Source: a bacterium (GTDB lineage Bacteria; Auribacterota; Auribacteria; Auribacterales; Auribacteraceae). From it: a DNA stretch of 64,000 bases. Shown in pieces: positions 45,305-53,745 of this stretch. Location of the stretch: contig JACKPL010000003.1 in NCBI GenBank assembly GCA_024233545.1, positions 193,728-257,727 on the forward strand, written 5' to 3'. The notes under the pieces were generated by a model. The model did no database searches. It worked only from the letters and a program-made list of their open reading frames with translations, and had not been told where the DNA came from. The translations under genes and the position numbers were made by a program. The number at the start of each line of letters is the position of its first letter. Position 1 is the stretch's first letter.

Positions 45305-45323
45305 TGAAACAGCGTTTCTTTTT
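45305..45323 (+). terminator. Weak intrinsic terminator between convergent genes
   Basis: GAAAC (45306-45310), loop AGC and GTTTC (45314-45318) are followed by five T residues, right after the histidine-kinase stop. An overlapping alternative hairpin (CGTTT/AAACG) would face the convergent gene. The stem is only 5 bp. Confidence 0.35.
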
Positions 45324-45329
45324 CAAACG

Positions 45330-48300
45330 TTACATGCTTTGTTCGATAACCGAGAGGTTGTGAAGCTCGATTTTTTTACGCAGTTCAAGTTTCGGCATAT
45401 CTTTTTTATCGATATAATAAATAAGTGCGCTGATCAAGGGGCGTGCACCGCTCCATCGTGGGTAACGGGGATAAATGTACGGCGGTTCCGCGTTGCCGCT
45501 CCATGATGAATTAGTCAATACCGGATCCGAAAGATGCGGCAGGAAAAGCGAAACAGACGAACCGCCGTCGTATTCGGTGGCAAACTCGACGCCAAGTTCA
45601 TGCATCAAATGCGCCATTTCTTTATGCCCGGCTCCCATACTCTCTTGGATTCTGCTGTCAACGGCGACCATGATAAGCGTATCATCTTTAACACCGGCGG
45701 CAATACGGGCTGAACGAATAATCTGGTCATGAACATCAGAAGCCTGAGTCTTTTTTGAATTCTCCGTCAGCCAGCCTCCCTCTTCCATATTGAGCTCATC
45801 GGTACCTTCTTTAAAATCGATTTTGCCGTCCTTGATAAGAAACGGCCCTGATTCGAGAGCGGTATTGATATTTTTCAGGTCATCGCCTAAATCCAGCCTG
45901 AAATCGACAATACTGCCTGCTTCGAAATATGCTTTTTGCCGTTCAAACACAGCAATAGGAATTGCCAAACATATACCGCATATCAGGTTTCGCATTTGTG
46001 ACGGTTCTTTTTCAATGTGGGTTACTTTATTCCCCACGACATGCATCAATACCCTGCCTTTTAGAGCGGGTTGAGGAATGGCGGGAGAATCGTATAACGG
46101 TGTGTATAATAGTATCTTGTCCTTAAGAACCTCTGATTGTGATTCAAGCGTTTCAGGATTAAGATTGATGGTGCCGTCTTCCCAGAAGAGCCCCTGATCG
46201 GAAGAATACCGTGAATCCCAAATGCCGCCATGGCGGTTAATCGTTGCCCGCCGTATGATAATGCGGCCGTCGTCCGTCTGAAAAATAGCGCCTTTGTTGA
46301 ATAATGGCGGAGAGAGAATTTTTCCTTCTCTTATACTTAATCCGAGATTGGTGCCTACAACTTCTTCAGGCAAACTTTCTCGTTTTGCTATGGCGCTGGT
46401 GATAAAAAAACCGCCGTTGGTAAGCAACAGCATTTGACGGTTAGGGTAAAGTTCTTCGTATTTTCTCTTAATATCTTCAAGGGTATCGCCTTGCGGATTT
46501 TCCGCGCGCCAAATATCCATCTTTAGCATTCCTGCGCCGGGCAGGGTAACCATATTAACAAAGTTTGTGTAACCATCAGGGAGCACTTTGACTTCACGGG
46601 TCGCACGTACAATGCCGTAATCATATGCTTCCGGGTCGAGCAATGAATCAATGATGCGATGTACGGGAAGATAGGTTTTATGAAATTTTTCTCTGATTTT
46701 TGCGAGGGCATATTCTTCATTGCCGTCATACAAGCGTGTTAAACGCGCATATGCCTCGGATTGAAGCGCGTCGGTGAATTGCCGTGCGCTTTGCTGTGTA
46801 AAACCGAATCCTATTACCGGTGCAAGCCCTGCGGGAACATATTGAATCAGTGAATCGCCGGTTTCTATAGACAGATATTCTTTGACCGGTTCGGTTTTTA
46901 TTTGTGCAAGGCGAATCGAATGAATATTCAGTAAGTTGACGGAGAAATAATTTGTTTCGCCGCGGGTAATAAGAAAACCGTTGCTGTTTTGTATACTGCG
47001 AAGAATTTCCTGCGTTGCGTCAGGCATTTGTGTAACTGAGAACCCTAATGATGGCGCATGATATGCATGCATCTGAAATAATCCGTACTTATGAAACGCA
47101 TTAAGCGCCGCGAAGAATGGGTCGTTGAGAAGCAATGTTATATCGGCTTGCGAAACATCGTCGAGCTGTGAAGCGTCTTTTGCAAAAAAAGTAACCGGCT
47201 GGATTTTTGCGCTGATTTCAGGGTGTTGTTCGAGAAGAGATAAAATAGTTTCGGCAGTACTATTTTCCGGTAACGTTATGTTATGCTGGGCGAACATTTC
47301 TTGAATACGTTTGAGAAGAATGGTTTCGCCCCATACTTTTAGATCGAAAGCAAGGCTGGATAATGAAGGCAAAAAGACATAGGGCACATTTGAACCAGCT
47401 ATTTTTGATTCGAGGATCTGTGTGTCGTTGATTGCCAGACGTTCGCTTAAAAGGGCAAGCTGTGCTTGCGGTGAACGAGAAGCCAGTTCGGCGTTATCTT
47501 GTGCAAAGAGTGATTCAGCAAATGGGCTCAGTTCTATCAGGTGTTTAAAATCGAGCTGTTTATCCCATTTGGAGAAAAAATCCCGTGTTTTTGAAAGATT
47601 CGTTACAAGAGATTCGGTATTTCTTTGTTCCAACGGGTTGCCGGTATATCCGGTTGTTTCTTGAAACAACCGTAAAACTAATCCTTTTAAGTCGGCTTCG
47701 GTGAACCGTTCGTAGTAGCGGTAATGCAAATCACCGGTGTTTTTGCCGAATTCCCGATAATTAACCACAAAATCTGCAGGATATTTTACCGTAGTATCCG
47801 ACCTGACGTCGTAGATGAACGGCAGGGTTTGTCTGAACCGTTCTGCATGATCTGCTGAAATAGAGGATGAGCCGATGAGTTCTTCAGCGAGAGCGTTGAT
47901 GGTGTCGCGCAGGCGGTATTCATCAAGTTTCTCCATGCTTGGCCCTGACCGGTCGAGAATACCAAGAAATGTCGGGCCGTTTTTATATATCGCGGCAGTT
48001 GTTGGAGACAAGAGCTCGTTAAGCGTGTTATTGAGCCCGCCAATTGAATATTGCCGGAATTGAATAAATGGATCGAACTCCATAAAAAGCGATTCAACAA
48101 GAAGCCTCTGCTCGTCTTGCTGGGTTTGAAAAAAGGGATAAACATTTTGTGCAAGAATACGCTGTGATTCATAATCAAGATGAGAGAACGATATGGCGGC
48201 ATCGGTATCTCTAAAGAGTTCGCGAACGGAGTCGGGACCGGAAACGGCAAAATGAAAATTCGAAACATCATCGGAATGGAGAGTACGCGGTACCTGTATT

Positions 48301-50018
48301 GACGGCGTTTGCCCGTGATGAGCTATCGTTACAAATAATGGAGGGATACTGTTATCCGCAAACGTTACAGGATACATTTGTGTGTCGCCGATAAGTATCG
48401 GCGGCATGAAAGAAAGTTGTTTTGATGGGTAACTATCCAACGTGACATCCGCATTATTGAAAAAGATGTGTAACCCTTGCATAAGGAACTGAGTTTCCAA
48501 CATGAAGTTGGGTGATTCCGTATCGGATAAAATATGTTTTAAAAATGTTGTAACGGCAAGGTGCGCCATTCTAAACGATAAAATGTCTTGTGCTTTTTGA
48601 ATAAAATGAACAGGAATTGTTTCCTGCTTGATGCCGAGCCGCGAATAGTATGTATGCAGGTAATGTGATAACGATTCTTTTCGAGATACGTCGGGCAGTA
48701 TGATTTCATAGGAGATTTTATGAGCGTCAAGCATCCCGCAAATTCCGGCAATGTGGAAACCGCCTACTACTAGGATATTTGTTGTGTTAGGTGCGGAAAG
48801 AATATGTTCGATTGTTTTTTGAGCTATTACATGGTCTCGTTGTATGGCGGATTGATAGAAGTTATCCGCGGAAACAGCAAGGAAAAATTGTTCGAAGTGG
48901 TGTGATAAAGAAGCATAAGTTCCGTATTTGAAAGATGTTGCTTTAATTGTACCCAAACAGTAAAGCAGAAAATCATATTCATCGCGAGTAAGTGCAGAAT
49001 GAAAATAATTTTCAATAAGAGGAATACAGAATAGTACAGCAGAAAGTATTTGAGATGGGGACGAAACAGGTAAGGAATCAAGATAACTTCTTTGAAAACC
49101 GATTAGTTCCTCCTGCAAACCATTATAGGGGATAATGGAAAGCGCGGCAACCCTTGACGTATACTCTTTTAGCAGGTTTATTTTGTTTAAATCGAAATGA
49201 TATTTTTCATATTGCCTGATAAGAGAATGAATCGTTTCGTAGTCGTTTAACGAACTCAGCAGGTGTTTGACAGAATCTTTATTTTTCTGAGCAAGGGCTT
49301 TTATGAGCGTGAGTTTCTGTGTCTCAAGGCTTGCTGGGTCAACCCCGTCTAAATAGGCATAGTTTTTTATTAGAGACTGAGCATAAGAATTTTCAGGAAT
49401 GGAAATACCGTTTTTTTCCAAGAAAGAGAAAAAAGCTTTAAAATATTCAATAACATTTTCTCCGTTTGCAGAATCGGTTATTTCCTTGAGAGACCGTAAT
49501 GACGGATCGTCGATGTTGCCTACAATCTTTGATACCATCGCTTTTAGATTGGTTACAAAGGTTATGTTCGCCCCGTCATTTGCAAGGTTCTGCTTAAGAA
49601 ATGTAAGGTTTTTCTTGTAGAGTGCGGCATCATCGACTCCATAAAGCGAAAATGTGTTGGGTGAAGTTATTGCTGTGTATTCTGCACCGTTAATTTTTCC
49701 ATTTTTCATAGAATGAAAAGCGACCATATCCCGAATCATTTGATCGGGAAATGTCTTAAACCAATCGAAATCAATTTGTCCAACCGTGCCTTCGAGAAAT
49801 ACATGAGCGGTACCGGTTGCGGATAGTGCTTCTATCAATTCTGCTATGGATAACTGAGTTGCAAAGTCGGCGTGTATATCTTGTATAATATAGAGAGTGC
49901 CTCTCGAATCGGAAAATGTCTTTTTTGCTTTTACCGTATACGATGATGCCGCATTTAACGGGGCGCAAAGCAGAGTTATCATTATAAATAGTAACAATTT
50001 TATAGAGTGTTTCGGCAT
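45330..50018 (-). CDS. Secreted ChaN/TIKI-like + NAGPA (phosphodiester glycosidase) protein
   Basis: This 1562-residue protein has a signal peptide (IKLLLFIMITLLCAPLNAAS). The N-terminal region (about 30-470) has the ChaN/TraB/TIKI-clan pattern: IIQDIHAD near 43-50, HVFLEG, and VVGGFHIAGICG near 418-429. The centre (about 480-1090) is unrecognised. The C-terminal third (about 1120-1530) is a NAGPA domain, related to the enzyme that uncovers mannose 6-phosphate and to bacterial exopolysaccharide proteins: LLTNGGFF near 1200 and FATEYDGGSSVSLFL near 1478. The start at 50018 is chosen over the open frame to 50084 because AGGAG lies just upstream and the signal peptide begins there. A periplasmic or surface role in glycan phosphodiester cleavage is inferred. 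Confidence 0.83.
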   Translation of the reverse strand: MPKHSIKLLLFIMITLLCAPLNAASSYTVKAKKTFSDSRGTLYIIQDIHADFATQLSIAELIEALSATGTAHVFLEGTVGQIDFDWFKTFPDQMIRDMVAFHSMKNGKINGAEYTAITSPNTFSLYGVDDAALYKKNLTFLKQNLANDGANITFVTNLKAMVSKIVGNIDDPSLRSLKEITDSANGENVIEYFKAFFSFLEKNGISIPENSYAQSLIKNYAYLDGVDPASLETQKLTLIKALAQKNKDSVKHLLSSLNDYETIHSLIRQYEKYHFDLNKINLLKEYTSRVAALSIIPYNGLQEELIGFQRSYLDSLPVSSPSQILSAVLFCIPLIENYFHSALTRDEYDFLLYCLGTIKATSFKYGTYASLSHHFEQFFLAVSADNFYQSAIQRDHVIAQKTIEHILSAPNTTNILVVGGFHIAGICGMLDAHKISYEIILPDVSRKESLSHYLHTYYSRLGIKQETIPVHFIQKAQDILSFRMAHLAVTTFLKHILSDTESPNFMLETQFLMQGLHIFFNNADVTLDSYPSKQLSFMPPILIGDTQMYPVTFADNSIPPLFVTIAHHGQTPSIQVPRTLHSDDVSNFHFAVSGPDSVRELFRDTDAAISFSHLDYESQRILAQNVYPFFQTQQDEQRLLVESLFMEFDPFIQFRQYSIGGLNNTLNELLSPTTAAIYKNGPTFLGILDRSGPSMEKLDEYRLRDTINALAEELIGSSSISADHAERFRQTLPFIYDVRSDTTVKYPADFVVNYREFGKNTGDLHYRYYERFTEADLKGLVLRLFQETTGYTGNPLEQRNTESLVTNLSKTRDFFSKWDKQLDFKHLIELSPFAESLFAQDNAELASRSPQAQLALLSERLAINDTQILESKIAGSNVPYVFLPSLSSLAFDLKVWGETILLKRIQEMFAQHNITLPENSTAETILSLLEQHPEISAKIQPVTFFAKDASQLDDVSQADITLLLNDPFFAALNAFHKYGLFQMHAYHAPSLGFSVTQMPDATQEILRSIQNSNGFLITRGETNYFSVNLLNIHSIRLAQIKTEPVKEYLSIETGDSLIQYVPAGLAPVIGFGFTQQSARQFTDALQSEAYARLTRLYDGNEEYALAKIREKFHKTYLPVHRIIDSLLDPEAYDYGIVRATREVKVLPDGYTNFVNMVTLPGAGMLKMDIWRAENPQGDTLEDIKRKYEELYPNRQMLLLTNGGFFITSAIAKRESLPEEVVGTNLGLSIREGKILSPPLFNKGAIFQTDDGRIIIRRATINRHGGIWDSRYSSDQGLFWEDGTINLNPETLESQSEVLKDKILLYTPLYDSPAIPQPALKGRVLMHVVGNKVTHIEKEPSQMRNLICGICLAIPIAVFERQKAYFEAGSIVDFRLDLGDDLKNINTALESGPFLIKDGKIDFKEGTDELNMEEGGWLTENSKKTQASDVHDQIIRSARIAAGVKDDTLIMVAVDSRIQESMGAGHKEMAHLMHELGVEFATEYDGGSSVSLFLPHLSDPVLTNSSWSGNAEPPYIYPRYPRWSGARPLISALIYYIDKKDMPKLELRKKIELHNLSVIEQSM

Positions 50019-50182
50019 TTTTCTCCTATCTCCTTTACCATTTTCCTTCTTCAAAACAAGAGGATAAATTATAACATAAAACAAATAAAATTATAATGAT
50101 TATTGCTTTTCCCAATACCGAGCAAGCTGAAAATAACGTGAGAAAGAGATTATTGCGGATATGTACTAAAAAGAACTATTAG

Positions 50183-50211
50183 TTGAAAAGGCCTCCCTTT
50201 TTTTATATAAT
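50183..50211 (+). promoter_or_regulatory. Strong sigma70-type promoter for acnA
   Basis: TTGAAA (50183-50188), a 17-base spacer and a perfect TATAAT (50206-50211) lie 53 bases upstream of the acnA start codon. It is one of the best promoter matches in the window. A CCTCCC-T7 tract fills part of the spacer. Confidence 0.75.
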
Positions 50212-50264
50212 TGAAGCTATGCATCAAATTGGAAATGTAAAATCTCTCAAAGAAAGAATACGTT

Positions 50265-52949
50265 ATGGGAAAAGATCAAAAAACGGTATTCGAAAAAGTA
50301 TTACAGGTTGGACAGGAATCTTATACCATTTACAGTTTATCAAAAGCTGAGCAGGTATACAGTGCAAAATTTTCATCATTGCCTTTTTCATTAAAAGTTT
50401 TATTGGAAAATCAATTACGTAATTTAAATGGACAGACAGTTGCGGCTGAGCATATTAAAGCGTTTGCCCAGTGGCTGAATGACAAAACCTCAAATCAGGG
50501 CATATCATTCTACGTTGCGCGGGTGCTTATGCAGGATTTTACCGGAGTGCCGGCGATTGTTGACCTTGCGGCAATGCGCGATGCGCTCAAAAAACTCGGC
50601 GGCGATTCCGCTTTGATTAACCCGCAGATTCCCGTCGATTTGGTTATAGACCATTCGGTACAGGTCGATGCATACGGTACCAAGGATGCGTTGTCAACGA
50701 ATGTTTCCCTTGAAATGCAACGCAATCGCGAACGGTACGCTTTTCTTAAATGGGGTGCTTCTGCATTCGAAAATCTTAAAGTTGTGCCGCCTGAAACTGC
50801 AATTTGCCATCAGGCAAATTTGGAATATTTGGCTCAAGGCGTGTGGACAAAAACAATCGATGGCAAGCGATGCGCTTTCCCCGATACGCTGGTCGGCACG
50901 GATAGCCATACGACAATGATAAACGGGCTTGGGGTGCTCGGTTGGGGAGTAGGAGGCATTGAAGCAGAAGCCGCTATGCTTGAACAGCCGATCTCTATGG
51001 TTTTGCCTGAAGTAGTAGGATTTAAATTGTCCGGCAGGTTGCCTGCAGGTGCAACAGCCACCGATCTTGTATTAACCGTTACTGAAATGCTTCGCAAGTT
51101 TAAAGGCGGTGTCGTCGGGAAATTTGTTGAATTCTTTGGCGCAGGGCTTGATAACCTGTCACTTGCCGACAGAGCAACAATAGCTAATATGGCTCCGGAA
51201 TATGGCGCAACGTGCGGTATTTTTCCCATCGACCAAGAAACGATAGCGTATCTCAAACTGTCAGGGCGCTCCGCCCAAACAATTGCACTAGTTGAAGCAT
51301 ATGCCAAAGAACAAGGTATGTGGCGCAATAATAAAAATGAGGCGGTATATACCGATATAATTGAGCTGAATCTTTCAGATGTAGTGCCCAGCATTGCGGG
51401 GCCGAAACGCCCGCAGGATAGAATCGCTCTTATCGATGTGGCAGAATCGTTTAATGTGTTTTGCCAGAAAGAGAAACCCTCCGGTGTCGGTATGTCGTTT
51501 CCGGTTCAGAATAAATCGTTTAGTTTGAAAAACGGATATGTTGCTATAGCGGCAATAACAAGCTGTACCAATACATCGAATCCAAACGTTATGATAGCCG
51601 CCGGGCTTGTTGCGAAAAATGCCAATGAGAAAGGATTGAAGGTTGCGCCGTGGGTTAAAACATCCCTTGCTCCTGGATCACAGGTTGTGAGCGAATACCT
51701 CAACGCCAGCGGATTACAGAATGAGCTGGATAAACTCGGATTTAACGTTGTCGGATACGGGTGCACTACATGTATCGGTAATTCCGGCCCGTTAGACCAT
51801 GATATTGAGAAATGTATTATCGATAACGATTTAATTGTTGCTTCAGTACTGTCCGGCAATAGGAACTTTGAGAATCGTGTCCATTCGGCAACAAAAAACA
51901 GCTATCTGATGTCACCGCCATTAGTTGTAATGTATGCGCTTGCCGGAACAATGGCAATCGATATAACCAAAGACCCGATTGGAATCGGAAAAAATGGTGT
52001 GCCGGTTTATTTCAAAGACCTTTGGCCGAAAGACGAAGAGATCAAGTCAATCGTCGCTTCGGGAGTCACGGCGGAAATGTTTAATAAAAAATATGCCGAT
52101 GTGTTTACCGGCAGTAAATCATGGCAGGAAATTCCAACGACACAATCTGTTACGTATTCATGGGATGAAGAGAGCACTTATATCAGAATGCCGCCGTTTT
52201 TTGAAACCATGACGGAAAAAATTCCTCCTCTTCAAACAATAGAAAACGCGCGTATTTTAGCGGTGCTCGGTAATTCAGTGACAACCGACCATATTTCGCC
52301 TGCCGGCTCAATTGCATCGTCGAGCCCTGCGGCGCGGTACCTCATGTCAAAAGGTGTACGGCAAGAGGATTTTAATTCGTATGGGTCTCGGCGTGGAAAT
52401 CATCTGGTCATGATGCCCGGCACCTTTGCCAACGGAAAAATACGCAATAAAATGACCGATCAAACCGGCGGATATACCCGGCATGTACCATCAGGAGAAA
52501 CTCTTTCCATTTTCGATGCGGCAATGAAATACAAAGAATCAAAAACACCGCTTGTCGTCTTTGCCGGAGTTGATTACGGCATGGGGTCATCGCGTGATTG
52601 GGCGGCAAAAGGGACATTCTTACTTGGCGTAAAAGCGGTTATCGCTCAAAGTTTTGAACGTATCCATCGGTCAAATTTAATCGGCATGGGCGTATTGCCG
52701 CTCACGTTCACCAGTTCGGATTCCATAGATGCTCTCGGGATTAAAGGTGATGAATCGGTGACAATCAATGGTATCGACAAAAAGATTACACCGCAAATGG
52801 ATGTAGTATGTGATATTATGAACAGCGCGGGTTCTAAAAAGTCTATAACGTTAAAATGTGCTGTAAATACTGTTGAGGAAATCGACTATTATACCCATGG
52901 CGGTATTCTGCAATATGTTATTCGTAATTTAAATGCTTCGGTTCGATAA
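50265..52949 (+). CDS. acnA: Aconitate hydratase A
   Basis: Citric-acid-cycle enzyme that isomerises citrate to isocitrate. The 894-residue length and order are those of the AcnA/IRP1 type. Cluster cysteines are Cys434 (TSCTNTSNP), Cys500 and Cys503 (GYGCTTCIGNSG). The swivel domain with GSSRDWAAKG and AQSFERIHRSNLIGMG is near the C-terminus. It has its own strong promoter and terminator, so it is a single-gene unit. It implies at least part of an oxidative citrate-cycle branch. Confidence 0.97.
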   Translation: MGKDQKTVFEKVLQVGQESYTIYSLSKAEQVYSAKFSSLPFSLKVLLENQLRNLNGQTVAAEHIKAFAQWLNDKTSNQGISFYVARVLMQDFTGVPAIVDLAAMRDALKKLGGDSALINPQIPVDLVIDHSVQVDAYGTKDALSTNVSLEMQRNRERYAFLKWGASAFENLKVVPPETAICHQANLEYLAQGVWTKTIDGKRCAFPDTLVGTDSHTTMINGLGVLGWGVGGIEAEAAMLEQPISMVLPEVVGFKLSGRLPAGATATDLVLTVTEMLRKFKGGVVGKFVEFFGAGLDNLSLADRATIANMAPEYGATCGIFPIDQETIAYLKLSGRSAQTIALVEAYAKEQGMWRNNKNEAVYTDIIELNLSDVVPSIAGPKRPQDRIALIDVAESFNVFCQKEKPSGVGMSFPVQNKSFSLKNGYVAIAAITSCTNTSNPNVMIAAGLVAKNANEKGLKVAPWVKTSLAPGSQVVSEYLNASGLQNELDKLGFNVVGYGCTTCIGNSGPLDHDIEKCIIDNDLIVASVLSGNRNFENRVHSATKNSYLMSPPLVVMYALAGTMAIDITKDPIGIGKNGVPVYFKDLWPKDEEIKSIVASGVTAEMFNKKYADVFTGSKSWQEIPTTQSVTYSWDEESTYIRMPPFFETMTEKIPPLQTIENARILAVLGNSVTTDHISPAGSIASSSPAARYLMSKGVRQEDFNSYGSRRGNHLVMMPGTFANGKIRNKMTDQTGGYTRHVPSGETLSIFDAAMKYKESKTPLVVFAGVDYGMGSSRDWAAKGTFLLGVKAVIAQSFERIHRSNLIGMGVLPLTFTSSDSIDALGIKGDESVTINGIDKKITPQMDVVCDIMNSAGSKKSITLKCAVNTVEEIDYYTHGGILQYVIRNLNASVR

Positions 52950-52957
52950 AGTGATGG

Positions 52958-53004
52958 CTAATTGAATTCCCTTTAAAATCGAAGAGGGAAAAATTAGGTT
53001 TTTT
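52958..53004 (+). terminator. Intrinsic terminator of acnA
   Basis: A two-part stem (CTAATT 52958-52963 with AATTAG 52992-52997, and TTCCCT 52967-52972 with AGGGAA 52985-52990) is followed by six T residues at 52999-53004, starting 8 bases after the acnA stop. Confidence 0.6.
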
Positions 53005-53060
53005 AATAGGGACACATTCTTTTATTGCTTTATCCAGCCGTAAAACGGTAGTATCATAGT

Positions 53061-53735
53061 ATGCCAAGAACAGCTCGTTTAATAGCAGTGGGTTATCCAC
53101 ATTATGTGACACAGCGCGGCAACAATCGCCAGCAGATTTTTCTTAATGACCGTGACCGAGAAAATTATGTTGCTTTACTGCAGGAACATAGCAAAGAATG
53201 TTTATGCTCTGTCTATGCGTATTGCCTAATGGAAAACCATGTTCATCTCGTGTTGTTTCCTAAACGAAAATATTCTCTTGCTAAAATGATGCAGAAAATT
53301 AGTCTGAGGTATACGCAGTACTTTAATAATAAATATCGGAAAACAGGAAGGTTATGGGAATGCCGCTTCCATTCGGCAATCGTTGACCCTGCGGAATATT
53401 TATGGGCGGTATGCCGGTATGCAGAACGCAATCCATGCCGCCAGCGTATCGTTGTTAAGGCGCAAGATTATCCATGGTCAAGTGCGCGTTTCCGATATAG
53501 TGATGAGCATAATAAGTATGTAAAACAGTTCCTAAAAACATTCGAAGGCCAGCAAAAATATGCTGAATATCTTAATGAGTACGATAATCCGGATGATGTT
53601 CAAAAAATCCGTAAATCTGCAATCAGTTCCTTGCCCATCGGTTCGGATGAGTTTATCATTTCGATCGAGCGTATAACGGGAATAAGCTTAAAACGGCGTC
53701 CGAGAGGGCGTCCTCCTAAAAAAATCACCGAGTAA
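53061..53735 (+). CDS. REP-associated (IS200-like HUH) tyrosine transposase
   Basis: This 224-residue protein belongs to the single-strand Y1 transposase family of the REP-associated (TnpA_REP/RAYT) type. The HUH metal motif is His60-Val-His62 in CLMENHVHLVLF. The conserved YTQYFNNKYRKTGRLWECRF segment follows with candidate catalytic tyrosines at 84-92, then PAEYLWAVCRYAERNPCR. The C-terminus is basic (RRPRGRPPKK), like an AT-hook or GRP motif. A small hairpin (CCGT/ACGG, 53038-53048) and the motif GGGACAC at 53010-53016 lie upstream, as at the left ends of such elements. No flanking copies or right end were found, so it may be domesticated. It ends 10 bases from the giant gene on the other strand. 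Confidence 0.9.
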   Translation: MPRTARLIAVGYPHYVTQRGNNRQQIFLNDRDRENYVALLQEHSKECLCSVYAYCLMENHVHLVLFPKRKYSLAKMMQKISLRYTQYFNNKYRKTGRLWECRFHSAIVDPAEYLWAVCRYAERNPCRQRIVVKAQDYPWSSARFRYSDEHNKYVKQFLKTFEGQQKYAEYLNEYDNPDDVQKIRKSAISSLPIGSDEFIISIERITGISLKRRPRGRPPKKITE

Positions 53736-53745
53736 AATTTACTGA

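Noticed and set aside
53061..53735. Complete insertion sequence with inverted or target repeats
   Set aside because: IS200-like elements lack inverted repeats, and only a possible left-end hairpin is visible; the 10-base gap on the right leaves no room for a normal right end outside the giant gene.
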